64,000 nucleotides of DNA from an uncultured Kiloniellaceae bacterium (GTDB lineage Bacteria > Pseudomonadota > Alphaproteobacteria > Kiloniellales > Kiloniellaceae). Location of the stretch: contig CANLSF010000001.1 of NCBI GenBank assembly GCA_947493695.1, forward strand, positions 1,240,001 to 1,304,000. The letters run 5' to 3'. The stretch's first letter is position 1. The number at the start of each line of letters is the position of its first letter. The notes beneath the pieces are model-generated. The model was not told the DNA's origin. It worked only from the letters and a program-made list of their open reading frames with translations, and searched no databases. This document shows positions 18,137 to 26,155 of this stretch, piece by piece. A program made the position numbers and the translations under genes.

Positions 18137-18563
18137 CGTGCGTCCAATTCTTCTGATCGCCCAGCAAACGCAAGCGTCGGGGCAGGTCAGGATCTTCCCC
18201 GCCCAGGATGCTGTAGGCTTCCGCATTCAGACGATCCATGACGGCATCCGCGGGCGCTTGCAGTGCGCGGCTCTTTTGCGTGGCGAAAATCCGGTGCACC
18301 CGGCGATCGCCTGAATCTGCCCTCCGCTCCACCAGGCCGAGGCTTTCCAGGCGATCGACGACACCGGTAATGCTCGCGCTGTCCAGAACCATCCGTGCGC
18401 CCAGGTCGGCGCCGCTGATCCCATCGCTTTCCGACAAGACCTTCAGCACCGCATACTGCACCGGTGTGATGCCATAAGGCGCCAGCAATTCCCGCGCCCG
18501 GCGTGTCACCTGTTGCCCGACCTTTCCGACCAGAAAGCTGATGCAGTCTTCAATCCGCTCCAC
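18129..18563 (-). CDS. MarR family transcriptional regulator
   Basis: A 144-residue winged-helix regulator. The HTH spans PVQYAVLKVLSESDGISGAD to SITGVVDRLESLGLVERR, and the wing is ADSGDRRVHRIFAT. The GTG at 18563 has AGAGAGG 8 nt upstream and is chosen over the ATG at 18632, whose extra 23 residues read through the promoter region. It probably represses its own operon (with DUF2000) through the TATACAAG repeats just upstream. The signal molecule is unknown. Confidence 0.88.
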   Translation of the reverse strand: MERIEDCISFLVGKVGQQVTRRARELLAPYGITPVQYAVLKVLSESDGISGADLGARMVLDSASITGVVDRLESLGLVERRADSGDRRVHRIFATQKSRALQAPADAVMDRLNAEAYSILGGEDPDLPRRLRLLGDQKNWTHGV

Positions 18564-18592
18564 CGAACTTGCCTCTCTAAATTTATATCTCG

Positions 18593-18615
18593 TATACAAG
18601 TAAAAGTTATACAAG
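18593..18615. promoter_or_regulatory. Direct repeat TATACAAG x2 upstream of MarR gene
   Basis: Two exact copies of TATACAAG separated by 7 bp (period 15), starting 30 bp upstream of the MarR GTG start. The position fits an autoregulatory operator and promoter overlap. No experimental consensus is claimed. Confidence 0.4.
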
Positions 18616-18698
18616 GTAAATGCTCGAAGCAAGCCGGATTCGAATTTGGATCGACGTGCAAATGCCGCTACGGGTGGCGCAATCTCCCTGTCTTAAGC

Positions 18699-19067
18699 CT
18701 AATTGGAATCGAACGCCTCGCGGGTTGCCATGACTTGATCAAACCTGTCTCCGGCCCAGGCAACAAGCGGTTTCCAGACTTCAACAAACTCTTCGCCAAG
18801 CGTGGTGAGCTGATATGAGACGGCAAGAGGCGGACCGGGGTGCACCTGCCGCGTAACATAACCGTCCCGCTCAAGGGACCGCAGGTTCTCGGTTAGCACC
18901 CGCTGCGTGATGTCTCCGACCAGTCGTTTGATCTGATTGAAGCGCTGCGGACCGTCTTCCAGGCTCAGAAGGATCAGGGATTGCCACTTTCCGCAGACGC
19001 GGGCCAAAACATTCCGCACAGGGCAGAGCCCGCTGTCGTCATCGGCGGTCACGGTGATCTGGAGCAT
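18699..19067 (-). CDS. HxlR family transcriptional regulator
   Basis: A 122-residue winged-helix protein of the HxlR class. The conserved CPVRNVLARVCGKWQSLILLSL start (here in parts CPVRNVLARVCGKW and SLILLSL) carries the family cysteine. RFNQIKRLVGDITQRVLTENLR is the recognition region and GYVTRQVHPGPPLAVSYQLT the wing. AAGGA lies 8 nt before the ATG. It is divergent from a SnoaL-like gene across a perfect long palindrome that is its likely operator. HxlR proteins with this cysteine often respond to thiol-reactive or electrophilic stress; that is inference here. Confidence 0.9.
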   Translation of the reverse strand: MLQITVTADDDSGLCPVRNVLARVCGKWQSLILLSLEDGPQRFNQIKRLVGDITQRVLTENLRSLERDGYVTRQVHPGPPLAVSYQLTTLGEEFVEVWKPLVAWAGDRFDQVMATREAFDSN

Positions 19068-19087
19068 ACCTGGTTCCTTTTTGGTGC

Positions 19088-19130
19088 GTTATTGACACTA
19101 AGTACGCTTTGAATACTTAGTGTCAATAAC
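19088..19130. promoter_or_regulatory. Perfect palindrome with 17-bp arms, HxlR operator with divergent promoters
   Basis: The left arm GTTATTGACACTAAGTA (19088-19104) and its exact complement (19114-19130) flank a 9-bp spacer. Each arm contains TTGACA, followed 16 bp later by TACTTA on the same strand. The element therefore reads as two overlapping, oppositely directed sigma-70-like promoters, one toward HxlR and one toward the SnoaL-like gene. Full 17/17 symmetry makes this a strong regulator binding site. Confidence 0.8.
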
Positions 19131-19134
19131 AAAC

Positions 19135-19247
19135 AACGCGTACCCGGGACGCAGGTAAAGCCAACCTGAGCGAATGCCTCGCGGTCTGGCGCGATCATCC
19201 ATCCAGGGCGGATACGCTGTTGCTGGAGGCAGGAAAGGAAACCGTAA
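19135..19247 (+). pseudogene. Possible relic of a GMC oxidoreductase N-terminus
   Basis: One plus-strand frame through this gap reads AGKANLSECLAVWRDHPS and then TLLLEAGKE. This resembles the N-terminal FAD-binding part of GMC oxidoreductases (the pattern AGxxLAxRLSE ... VLLLEAG). There is no start and no continuation. It may be coincidence, or the 5' remnant of a dehydrogenase replaced by the SnoaL-like gene. Confidence 0.22.
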
Positions 19248-19634
19248 ATGATGTCCAGACTTGAGGAGAACAAGGCCAACGCCCAGGCCTTTTACGACCT
19301 GATGTTCAACCAGTGCAAACCCCGCGAAGCCATAGAGGCCTATGTCGGCGAGACCTACATTCAGCACAATCCCCATGTCGGTGACGGAAAGGAAGCCTTC
19401 ATCGCGTATTTTGAACGCATGGCGGCCGATTACCCCGGAAAAGTGACGCATTTTAAACGCGCCATCGCGGAGGGTAATTTCGTTGTCCTCCATTGCCATC
19501 AGATCTGGCCCGGCAGTGACGATTATGCCGGGATCGATATCTTCCGCTTCGACGACAATGGCAAGGTCGTCGAACATTGGGACGTGCTTCAGATCATCGG
19601 CGGTGAATCACAAAATGACAACGGGCTCTTCTAA
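19248..19634 (+). CDS. SnoaL-like / NTF2-fold protein
   Basis: A 128-residue protein with the SnoaL-like alpha+beta barrel pattern. An N-terminal helix ENKANAQAFYDLMFNQCKP is followed by IEAYVGETYIQHNPHVGDGKEAF and a C-terminal strand pair DIFRFDDNGKVVEHWDVLQ. The QHNP and EHWD segments line the cavity in this family. Such proteins are small cyclases, isomerases or ligand binders; the ligand is unknown. GGAAAGG lies about 8 nt upstream; a second ATG follows immediately. Divergent from HxlR and likely its regulatory target. Confidence 0.85.
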   Translation: MMSRLEENKANAQAFYDLMFNQCKPREAIEAYVGETYIQHNPHVGDGKEAFIAYFERMAADYPGKVTHFKRAIAEGNFVVLHCHQIWPGSDDYAGIDIFRFDDNGKVVEHWDVLQIIGGESQNDNGLF

Positions 19635-19661
19635 TGCGTGTTGCCTGAGATGAAGCACGCT

Positions 19662-20495
19662 CTAGTGCGAGAGAAACAGCGGTACGTCCGATGACTTGAT
19701 CATGCTCAGGGCGTGTTTGCCGAAGCGCTTCAACAGAAGCATCTTGCGATAGCTGCTGCCCATGACAATCAGGTCTGCCTTCATGGCTGCAGCGTAGCTG
19801 CGCAGAACGTCACGCGCTTCGCCCTCGATGTGATCGAGCAGCGGTTCGTGGTCGTAGAGACGGCAATAGGCAGCGGCCTGTTCGAGCATGGTTTCGGCAT
19901 CCTCACCGCTCTTGGGTTTGCCGACACAGACGATGTGGATTTCCAGATCGGGCCAGAGCGCCATCTGGATGAACTGTTTCATAGTCTTGGCGGATTCCAG
20001 CGAACCGTTGTAGGCGACCAGTACCTTGCGCATGGGCCGGATCTCGTCCGTCACGGCAAGAACTGGCCGTACACCGCTGGCAATCAGCTTCAGCAGGGCA
20101 TCCTGTGGGTCTGCAACGACGCCGTGATCGAACCAACCCCGCGCGCCGAGCACGCAGAGATCATGGTAGCGCCAGGCGAAACTCACGGCCTCCAGTGGGT
20201 CGCCTTCCTGCCGGATCACCTGAACCGCAACCCCTGCGTCTTCGCAGGCAGCCTCGAACGTCGCGATGGCGTTTTCATCGATGCTGTGGCTGCGTGCGAT
20301 CCGCCCCTTGCGCATGTCATGGGCATACTTGCCGGCCCCGAGTGGGACCGGGCCGAGGGAAGAGAGCCGGTCCACGTCAACGACCGAGAGAATAGAGATT
20401 TCGGCGCCGTGCAACTTCGCCAGATCGATCGCGTGTTTGATCTTTGCCGGCATCGCCGGGGTGCCTGCAACACCTACGAGAAGTCTCTTAATCAT
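19662..20495 (-). CDS. Universal stress protein (UspA superfamily), tandem domain
   Basis: A 277-residue cytoplasmic protein built of two Usp-like halves. The first half begins MIKRLLVGVAGTP, and the second begins MRKVLVAYNGSLESAKT (~157) and ends with LIVMGSSYRKMLLLKRFGKHALSMI. The last segment stands where the ATP-binding G-x2-G-x9-G-(S/T) motif occurs in other Usp proteins but is degenerate here. It is the third gene after the ADH and another Usp, with gaps of ~75 bp, so an operon under the FNR-type box at 22638 is likely. A role in growth arrest or low-oxygen survival is inferred from the family. Confidence 0.88.
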   Translation of the reverse strand: MIKRLLVGVAGTPAMPAKIKHAIDLAKLHGAEISILSVVDVDRLSSLGPVPLGAGKYAHDMRKGRIARSHSIDENAIATFEAACEDAGVAVQVIRQEGDPLEAVSFAWRYHDLCVLGARGWFDHGVVADPQDALLKLIASGVRPVLAVTDEIRPMRKVLVAYNGSLESAKTMKQFIQMALWPDLEIHIVCVGKPKSGEDAETMLEQAAAYCRLYDHEPLLDHIEGEARDVLRSYAAAMKADLIVMGSSYRKMLLLKRFGKHALSMIKSSDVPLFLSH

Positions 20496-20570
20496 TCTTC
20501 GTCCTTTCGGGCCGGTGGTTTCGGGTGTGAGGATTTGTTTCCGGAGCGGTGACTCATAGGTCTCATGTCT

Positions 20571-21419
20571 TCACCAGGCCTTCACCGCCAGCACGTCGCA
20601 AGGCGGGGTCCGCAAGAGGTCCTCGGCCACACTGCCCAACAGTGCGTGGGCGACGCCCGTGCGGCCATGGGTGCCGATCACAAGCAGACCGGGTTTGAGC
20701 CGACCGACCTCCTGATCGATGACCTCGCGAACCGTACCCTCTTTCATCACGTGATTGAGCAGCGGAGCCTTCGAGTCCAGGCTGGCGACAAAAGTTCCCA
20801 TCTCCTGATCGATCATATTTTCGAACTCGATCTGGTGCTGTTTGGTCACCTCCCGCCGCGCATTGGGGCCATAGAGAAAGCCCTTGAAGGGGACGTCATA
20901 AGCGTGAACCAGATGAAACGCGCCATCTGGTGCAAATTTGACCGCAAATTCTATGGCCCGCCTGGAATAGACCGAGAAATCGACACCCACCACGATCTTC
21001 TGATAGGCAGCGTCGACCCGGTCCTTGACCAGCAGGATCGGCGTGTTGCCTGCGCGAATGACGCGCTCGGCTGTGGTGCCGCGGAACATGTCCTTGAACG
21101 CATCTGCCCTGTGAACGCCGAGGACGAGCAAGTCGGCTTCGAGCCGTTCCGAGACCTCAAGGATATCGACGTAGGCTCGGCCAAAAACGATTTCGATGGA
21201 AATGTTCAGACCGCTGTCCAAGAGAATTTTATGGATGTGTTCACGGATGATGCCCATGGCCGTCTCTTTCTGGGCGTCAGCGAAGGAGGCCGGCAAATCT
21301 TCGTCGATCACATGCACGATCGTAAGTTCCGCGCGGTGTTCACATGCGAGCATCGCGGCGCGGTCCAGAGCCCGATCGGAGCGCGCCGAGAGGTCTGTTG
21401 CCATCACAATTCTCTTCAT
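20571..21419 (-). CDS. Universal stress protein (UspA superfamily), tandem domain, ATP-binding type
   Basis: A 282-residue double Usp. Domain 1 starts MKRIVMATDLSARSDRALDRA and domain 2 (~143 on) starts QKIVVGVDFSVYSRRAIEFA. Domain 2 ends with VIGTHGRTGVAHALLGSVAE, a full G-x2-G-x9-G-S ATP-binding motif. Domain 1 has a less exact version (LGVHRADAFKDMFRGTTAE). It lies between the ADH and a second Usp gene on the same strand. Tandem Usp genes next to dehydrogenases are common in low-oxygen regulons, which fits the box upstream of the ADH. Confidence 0.92.
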   Translation of the reverse strand: MKRIVMATDLSARSDRALDRAAMLACEHRAELTIVHVIDEDLPASFADAQKETAMGIIREHIHKILLDSGLNISIEIVFGRAYVDILEVSERLEADLLVLGVHRADAFKDMFRGTTAERVIRAGNTPILLVKDRVDAAYQKIVVGVDFSVYSRRAIEFAVKFAPDGAFHLVHAYDVPFKGFLYGPNARREVTKQHQIEFENMIDQEMGTFVASLDSKAPLLNHVMKEGTVREVIDQEVGRLKPGLLVIGTHGRTGVAHALLGSVAEDLLRTPPCDVLAVKAW

Positions 21420-21494
21420 CCGGTTCGCTCCGCTCCGTTCCTGATTGGGTGAGATCTTGACGGGCCTTTGCCTACAATCTGTGGGGACGTGGGC

Positions 21495-22571
21495 TTAGGG
21501 CGTAATGGCGATCTTGAGCACGCCGTCCTGCTGGTTGGCGAAGAGCAGATAAGCTTCTTCGATCTGATCCAGGCTGTAGCGATGGGTGATCATCGGTTTC
21601 AGATCGACACGTCCGGCCTCGATGGCGTTCATCAGGCGGCGCATCCGCTCCTTGCCGCCGGGGCAGAGCGACGTGACGATTTTGTGATCTCCCAGTCCCG
21701 CATGGAATGACTCCAGGGGTATGGTGAGGTCTTCTGAATAGACCCCGAGGCTGGAGAGGGTGCCGCCCGGTTTTAGAACCTTGAGACTTTGTTGAAAGGT
21801 CGACTGTAGTCCCAGGGCTTCAATCGCGACGTCGACACCGCGGCCTCTGGTCAGCCGCAGAATTTCCTCGACCGGATCGCTCTTGGTGAAGTCGACGACA
21901 ATATCTGCGCCCACGCGCTTTGCCATCTCGATACGTTCGGGCACCGCTTCAACCGCAATGATCGTGGTCGCGCCGCGCAGTTTCGCACCGGCGGTTGCGC
22001 AGAGTCCGATCGGACCCTGAGCGAAAACCGCCACCGTATCGCCGATCTTGATGTTCCCGGATTCCGCACCCGCAAAGCCCGTGGACATAATGTCCGGGCA
22101 CATCAGGACCTCTTCATCGCTCAATCCGTCGGGCACCGGTGCCAGGTTCGCCATGGCATCGGGCACCAGCAGATACTCGGCCTGTGCCCCGTCGATCGTA
22201 TTGCCGAAGCGCCAGCCGCCCATGGGCTTCAGGCCGTGGGCTGCGCTCTGCCCGTCCTGTGCGCAGAGGCCGTCGAGGCAGGCGTTGGAATAACCGCTTG
22301 GGCAGATCGCCCCGGCGATAACCCGCTGTCCTTCCGTATAGCCTTCGACATTCCGGCCCAGCTTTTCGATCACACCGACAGGTTCGTGGCCGACCGTCAG
22401 GCCTTTGGCGACCGGATACTCGCCCTTGAGGATATGGACGTCGGTTCCGCAGATGGTTGTTGTGGTGATTCGGATCAGGGCATCTCCCGGCCCGACATCC
22501 GGAATTATCTTGTCGTCCAGGACGATCCGGCCTGGTTCGATGAAGAGGGCGGCACGCATCATTTCTGGCAT
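21495..22571 (-). CDS. Zinc-dependent medium-chain alcohol dehydrogenase
   Basis: A 358-residue NAD(P)-dependent MDR-family alcohol dehydrogenase. Catalytic-zinc ligands are visible: CGTDVH (Cys ~41), GHEPVGVIEKLG (His-Glu, ~64) and the CPDIMSTGFAGAE segment (~158). The nucleotide-binding AVFAQGPIGLCATAGAK has a Gly-rich loop. The structural-zinc four-cysteine lobe is reduced, as in the secondary-alcohol (isopropanol) group. GGGAG lies ~10 nt before the ATG. It is first of a likely operon with two Usp genes and has an FNR/FixK-type box 67 bp upstream, which suggests induction at low oxygen. The alcohol substrate is unknown. Confidence 0.92.
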   Translation of the reverse strand: MPEMMRAALFIEPGRIVLDDKIIPDVGPGDALIRITTTTICGTDVHILKGEYPVAKGLTVGHEPVGVIEKLGRNVEGYTEGQRVIAGAICPSGYSNACLDGLCAQDGQSAAHGLKPMGGWRFGNTIDGAQAEYLLVPDAMANLAPVPDGLSDEEVLMCPDIMSTGFAGAESGNIKIGDTVAVFAQGPIGLCATAGAKLRGATTIIAVEAVPERIEMAKRVGADIVVDFTKSDPVEEILRLTRGRGVDVAIEALGLQSTFQQSLKVLKPGGTLSSLGVYSEDLTIPLESFHAGLGDHKIVTSLCPGGKERMRRLMNAIEAGRVDLKPMITHRYSLDQIEEAYLLFANQQDGVLKIAITP

Positions 22572-22637
22572 GGTCGGCTTACTCCCTTTTTTTCAGATCC
22601 AGCCATACCAACTTGCTTTAAATCGCGCTCTATGGCA

Positions 22638-22651
22638 TTGATTTAGGTCAA
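22638..22651. promoter_or_regulatory. FNR/FixK-type box between ADH and HTH gene
   Basis: TTGATTTAGGTCAA; on the minus strand TTGAC-N4-ATCAA, an exact match to the FnrL/FixK consensus TTGAY-N4-ATCAA. Its centre is ~73 bp upstream of the ADH start and ~70 bp upstream of the divergent HTH gene, so it could act on either side. Confidence 0.65.
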
Positions 22652-22714
22652 TGCTGCTTAATCAATCTTAGATCATCCTTATTGATGTCAGATTGAAACC
22701 AAAGGCGATTAGGA

Positions 22715-22921
22715 ATGCTAAGCAGACCGTTTTTTACTGTTCATGAAATTGCCGAGCTTCTGAAGGTCAGCGAAGCGACCGTTCGGAGCTGGGTTCATGA
22801 CGGTGAGCTGCGGGCTGCGAGGTTCGGCCGCGAGTTCCGCGTGGCCGCAAGAGATCTTGAGGCGTTTGTGGAAGCCCACACGACGCAGCCATCGCCAGAA
22901 CAAAAAGACTCATCCAGCTGA
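22715..22921 (+). CDS. Small excisionase/MerR-like helix-turn-helix protein
   Basis: A 68-residue DNA-binding protein: FTVHEIAELLKVSEATVRSW is the helix-turn-helix, and the wing is GELRAARFGREFRVAARDLEAFVE, typical of the excisionase-family (HTH_17) fold. Despite the family name no integrase or att site is seen nearby, so a regulatory role is more likely. It has AAAGG 9 nt upstream. It precedes a small gene and a KefB-like antiporter on the same strand. Confidence 0.8.
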   Translation: MLSRPFFTVHEIAELLKVSEATVRSWVHDGELRAARFGREFRVAARDLEAFVEAHTTQPSPEQKDSSS

Positions 22922-23046
22922 CATATCCGGGGCCCGGTGTGCGATCCGGGGACTGATGCAGGCTTTCCGAGGGTGTCGCGGGAAGCGATCGGCCTCCCGC
23001 TTGGCAAGCCGACCCTAAAATCGCGAACGCGAAAGGGAGCGGTGCT

Positions 23047-23202
23047 ATGGCAGCTATCGAGCAAAAACGCCTGTCATCCCGGCAGGCGGTTTCTCCGGAA
23101 AAGACACAACGCCGGCACGACCTGAAGGCGCCTCCCGACCATCGGGTCGACAGCGAATACCCGCCTGCGGCAGCCATCCTGAAAAGCAAGGGACGCCGTT
23201 AA
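23047..23202 (+). CDS. Possible 51-residue basic protein before antiporter gene
   Basis: A frame of 51 codons from an ATG with GGGAG 7 nt upstream, ending 16 bp before the antiporter start. The product is hydrophilic and basic (begins MAAIEQKRLSSRQAVSPEK, ends AAILKSKGRR) with no known motif. The ribosome-binding site, the spacing and the filled gap argue for a real gene; lack of homologue recognition keeps confidence low. Confidence 0.38.
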   Translation: MAAIEQKRLSSRQAVSPEKTQRRHDLKAPPDHRVDSEYPPAAAILKSKGRR

Positions 23203-23218
23203 GCCGGCGCGGACATTG

Positions 23219-24919
23219 ATGCTGGAAATTGTTTCCGTTTCGGTTTTCTACGAGGTTGCGGCCCTGCTGGTCCTTGCCGCGGCAGTGGGCTTGGTCGGCG
23301 TGCTGCTCCGGCAGCCTCTGATCGTCAGCTTCATCGCAGTGGGTATCATCGCCGGTCCCTCCCTGCTCGACATCGCGCGGTCGGATGCGCAGATCGATCT
23401 GCTGGCGGAGCTGGGGATTGCGGTTCTGTTGTTCCTGGTCGGCCTGAAGCTCGACGTCAAACTGGTGCGTACACTCGGGCCCGTGGCTTTGACCACCGGG
23501 CTGGGGCAGGTCGCCTTTACCTCGATCATCGGCTTCGCACTTGGCCTGGCGCTCGGTCTGGACGTGACGACGAGTCTTTACGTTGCGGTCGCGCTGACCT
23601 TCTCCAGCACCATTATCATCGTTAAACTTTTGTCCGATAAACGCGAGATCGATTCCCTGCATGGCCGTGTCGCGCTCGGCTTCCTGATCGTTCAGGATCT
23701 GGTTGTCGTGCTGGCCATGCTTGTGATGTCGGGTATTGGTGCCGGGGCGCAGAGCGAGGGTTCGGCGCTGGCGGATATCGCGCTGGTGTTCGGCTACGGC
23801 GCGCTCATGCTGCTGGCTGTCGCTGTCTTCATCCGCTTTATCGCCGACCGTCTGGTCGAGCGGCTGGCCCGCGCCCCTGAGTTGCTGATGTGCTTTGCCA
23901 TCGGTTGGGCCGCCTTGATGGCCGCGACCGGTGATTACCTCGGTTTCAGTAAGGAACTCGGTGGACTGTTCGCGGGTGTCTCGCTGGCTTCCACCCAGTT
24001 TCGTGAAGCCATGGCGGCGCGGCTGGCGCCCCTGCGCGACTTTTTGCTGCTCTTCTTTTTTATCGCCCTCGGTGCCCGCCTCGATCTTTCACTGCTGGGT
24101 CAGCAGGTTCCTTCGGCACTCACCTTTTCGCTCTTCGTGCTGATCGGCAATCCGCTGATCGTTCTGGTGATCATGGGCGCTATGGGTTACCGCAAGCGCA
24201 CCGGTTTTCTGGCCGGTCTCACGGTCGCCCAGATCAGTGAGTTCTCGCTGATCTTTGCGGCGGTCGGCGTTTCGCTCGGCCACATCAGCCCGGAGACCCT
24301 CGGCCTGGTGACTCTGGTCGGCCTGATCACCATTTCGCTCTCGACCTACATGATCACTTATTCACACCATCTCTACGCCTGGCTCGAACCTTTTCTGGGA
24401 CCCTTCGAGCGCCGCCATACCCCGCGTGAGGTGGTGGGTCAGACGGACCCTGCGCAGAAACGCTACGACATTGTGCTCTTCGGGCTTGGCCGTTATGGCA
24501 GCGCGATCACGCACCGGCTGATACAGCAGGATTGCTGTGTGCTCGGCGTGGACTTCAACCCTTCGGTGGTCCGGGAGTGGCAAAGGCAAGGCATCGATGT
24601 GGCTTACGGTGACGCCACCGACCCGGAGCTTGTCGCGAGCCTGCCGCTTGCCGGAGTGAAGTGGGTAGTGTCCGGTATTCCCGAGCACCAGACCGGTGTC
24701 ACGCACGAGGACGCGCGCCTGGGACTGATCGATGCGCTGCGCAGTGCAGGATACAGGGGGCAGGTAGCGATCACTGCCCATCGCGGATCCGACGCTGAAC
24801 GTTTCACCGCCGGTGGCGCCGATCTGATCCTTCAGCCTTTCCGCGATGCGGCGGATCAGGCTGCGCAGTTGCTTCTGTCCGAGGAGAGCTTGCCCAAGCA
24901 GAGGGAGGATAGAGTTTGA
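23219..24919 (+). CDS. CPA2 cation:proton antiporter with TrkA-N domain (KefB-like)
   Basis: A 566-residue inner-membrane protein. The first ~385 residues hold about 12 helices of the monovalent cation:proton antiporter-2 family, including GIAVLLFLVGLKLD and the ALTFSSTIIIVKLLSDKREI segment of the ion path. The C-terminal ~150 residues form a TrkA-N/RCK nucleotide-binding domain starting DIVLFGLGRYGSAITHRL (GxGxxG). Together they match Kef-type K+ efflux or K+/H+ exchange gated by nucleotide. The ATG at 23219 follows a TTG codon; no strong ribosome-binding site is present, and coupling to the small upstream gene is possible. Confidence 0.9.
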   Translation: MLEIVSVSVFYEVAALLVLAAAVGLVGVLLRQPLIVSFIAVGIIAGPSLLDIARSDAQIDLLAELGIAVLLFLVGLKLDVKLVRTLGPVALTTGLGQVAFTSIIGFALGLALGLDVTTSLYVAVALTFSSTIIIVKLLSDKREIDSLHGRVALGFLIVQDLVVVLAMLVMSGIGAGAQSEGSALADIALVFGYGALMLLAVAVFIRFIADRLVERLARAPELLMCFAIGWAALMAATGDYLGFSKELGGLFAGVSLASTQFREAMAARLAPLRDFLLLFFFIALGARLDLSLLGQQVPSALTFSLFVLIGNPLIVLVIMGAMGYRKRTGFLAGLTVAQISEFSLIFAAVGVSLGHISPETLGLVTLVGLITISLSTYMITYSHHLYAWLEPFLGPFERRHTPREVVGQTDPAQKRYDIVLFGLGRYGSAITHRLIQQDCCVLGVDFNPSVVREWQRQGIDVAYGDATDPELVASLPLAGVKWVVSGIPEHQTGVTHEDARLGLIDALRSAGYRGQVAITAHRGSDAERFTAGGADLILQPFRDAADQAAQLLLSEESLPKQREDRV

Positions 24920-25042
24920 TTCGCGTTTCTTTTTGAACCATGAGCGATGAGGCCGCCTCTCGCTTCTGTGCTCAGTTTTCACAGGCGAGACGCGACTCAT
25001 CTCCTTAAAACTCTTCCCTCAGACTTACGCGAGGCGCGACAT

Positions 25043-26062
25043 CTACTCAGGCAACCAGTCTGCGATCGCCTTGCCGATTTCGTGCGGGCTGTCTTCCTGG
25101 ACGAAGTGTGAACCCTTGACGGTGACTTCGGTCAGGTTGGGCCAGGTGCGCACGAAATCGCGCGCATAGCCGACCAGAAACGCGCCTGGTTCCGCATTTA
25201 CGAAGAGCTTCGGTATGTCCGAGCTTGAGAGGTACTTCGCGTAGTTTGCAACGAGCGCAACCGTGTCGGCCGGTTCTCCAGCGATGGGTAGCTCGCGCGG
25301 CCCCGCGAGTGTGGGGCGGCGATCCTCGCCGGCGTTCAGGAAAGGCCGACGGTATTCGGCGTGCTCTTCAGGGGTCAGATCCCGCAGGATAGCGCTCGGC
25401 AGAAGGGCTTCAATGAAAAAATTTTCCTCGAGGGCCATCTTGTCGCCTTCGGGTGAACGCAAGGTGCCAATCGGCCCGTGCAGCTCTTTCGGGAAGTCGT
25501 CCCAGGTGGGGAAGGGTGTGACGATGGCTTCCATGAATGCGATGGCTTTCACCGCACTGCTGTTATTGGCCGCCCAGTTGAAGCCGACGCCGGAACCCCA
25601 GTCGTGCAGCACCAGTGTGACATTTTCCGTGATGCCCAGCGCCTCCAGCAACGCGAAGGTGTACTTGCTGTTTTCAGCAAGCGAGTAGCTTCCAGTACCT
25701 GTGTTATCCAACTTTTCTGAATCTCCCATCCCGATCATGTCGACAGCGATCAGGCGGCCGCGGTCTTCCAGATGCGGCATGACATTGCGCCATAGATAGG
25801 ACGATGTCGGATTGCCGTGCAGGAAGACAATGGGATCACCGCTTCCGATTTCGATGTAAGCCATTCTCTTGCCGAGAACGGTTTTGAATTTTTTCGGATA
25901 ACTGCCGGTCTGGCGCTCATTCGTCATTTCGTTTGCTTTCTTTGAAGGTTGTTCGGTCGTCGATGTTTGTTCTGCTCTTGGTGAGATCGCGGCTCCAGTC
26001 AGAAGGCTCGCCATGACCGCCGTTGCCGCCAATAGGAGGTTTCGCCGGGGAATTTCGATCAT
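25043..26062 (-). CDS. Haloalkane dehalogenase (HLD-II type) with export signal
   Basis: A 339-residue alpha/beta hydrolase that splits the carbon-halogen bond of haloalkanes to alcohol and halide. The HLD-II catalytic set is complete: nucleophile Asp154 in VLHDWGSG, Glu178 in IAFMEAI, and His319 in GSHFVQED. The halide-binding residues are Asn84 (HGNPTSS) and Trp155. The Asp-to-Glu spacing of 24 equals that of DhaA. Unusually, ~50 residues precede the domain, with a twin-arginine-like leader ([20 protein letters not shown]), so the enzyme is probably periplasmic. AAGGA lies 9 nt upstream. It is divergent from a MarR regulator across two related palindromes. Substrate unknown. Confidence 0.92.
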   Translation of the reverse strand: MIEIPRRNLLLAATAVMASLLTGAAISPRAEQTSTTEQPSKKANEMTNERQTGSYPKKFKTVLGKRMAYIEIGSGDPIVFLHGNPTSSYLWRNVMPHLEDRGRLIAVDMIGMGDSEKLDNTGTGSYSLAENSKYTFALLEALGITENVTLVLHDWGSGVGFNWAANNSSAVKAIAFMEAIVTPFPTWDDFPKELHGPIGTLRSPEGDKMALEENFFIEALLPSAILRDLTPEEHAEYRRPFLNAGEDRRPTLAGPRELPIAGEPADTVALVANYAKYLSSSDIPKLFVNAEPGAFLVGYARDFVRTWPNLTEVTVKGSHFVQEDSPHEIGKAIADWLPE

Positions 26063-26077
26063 AAAGAGGTTTCCTTA

Positions 26078-26144
26078 TATATGATTTGATCACATATAAG
26101 GAGGGGCAAGCGATTGTCTATTGATTTTTTATGATTGAGTCATA
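26078..26144. promoter_or_regulatory. Two related palindromes between dehalogenase and MarR gene
   Basis: Site 1 (26078-26098) has arms TATATG and CATATA; site 2 (26130-26144) is TATGA-N5-TCATA. Both contain TATGATT followed by GA and CATAT-like ends, so they look like two versions of one operator. They cover the start of the dehalogenase transcript region and the 5' side of the MarR gene, fitting repression of both by the MarR protein. Confidence 0.55.
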
Positions 26145-26155
26145 TATTCGTTTCC

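Noticed and set aside
22715..22921. Prophage or integrative element indicated by the excisionase-like protein
   Set aside because: No integrase, phage gene, tRNA or direct-repeat att pair nearby; the fold is shared with many small regulators.
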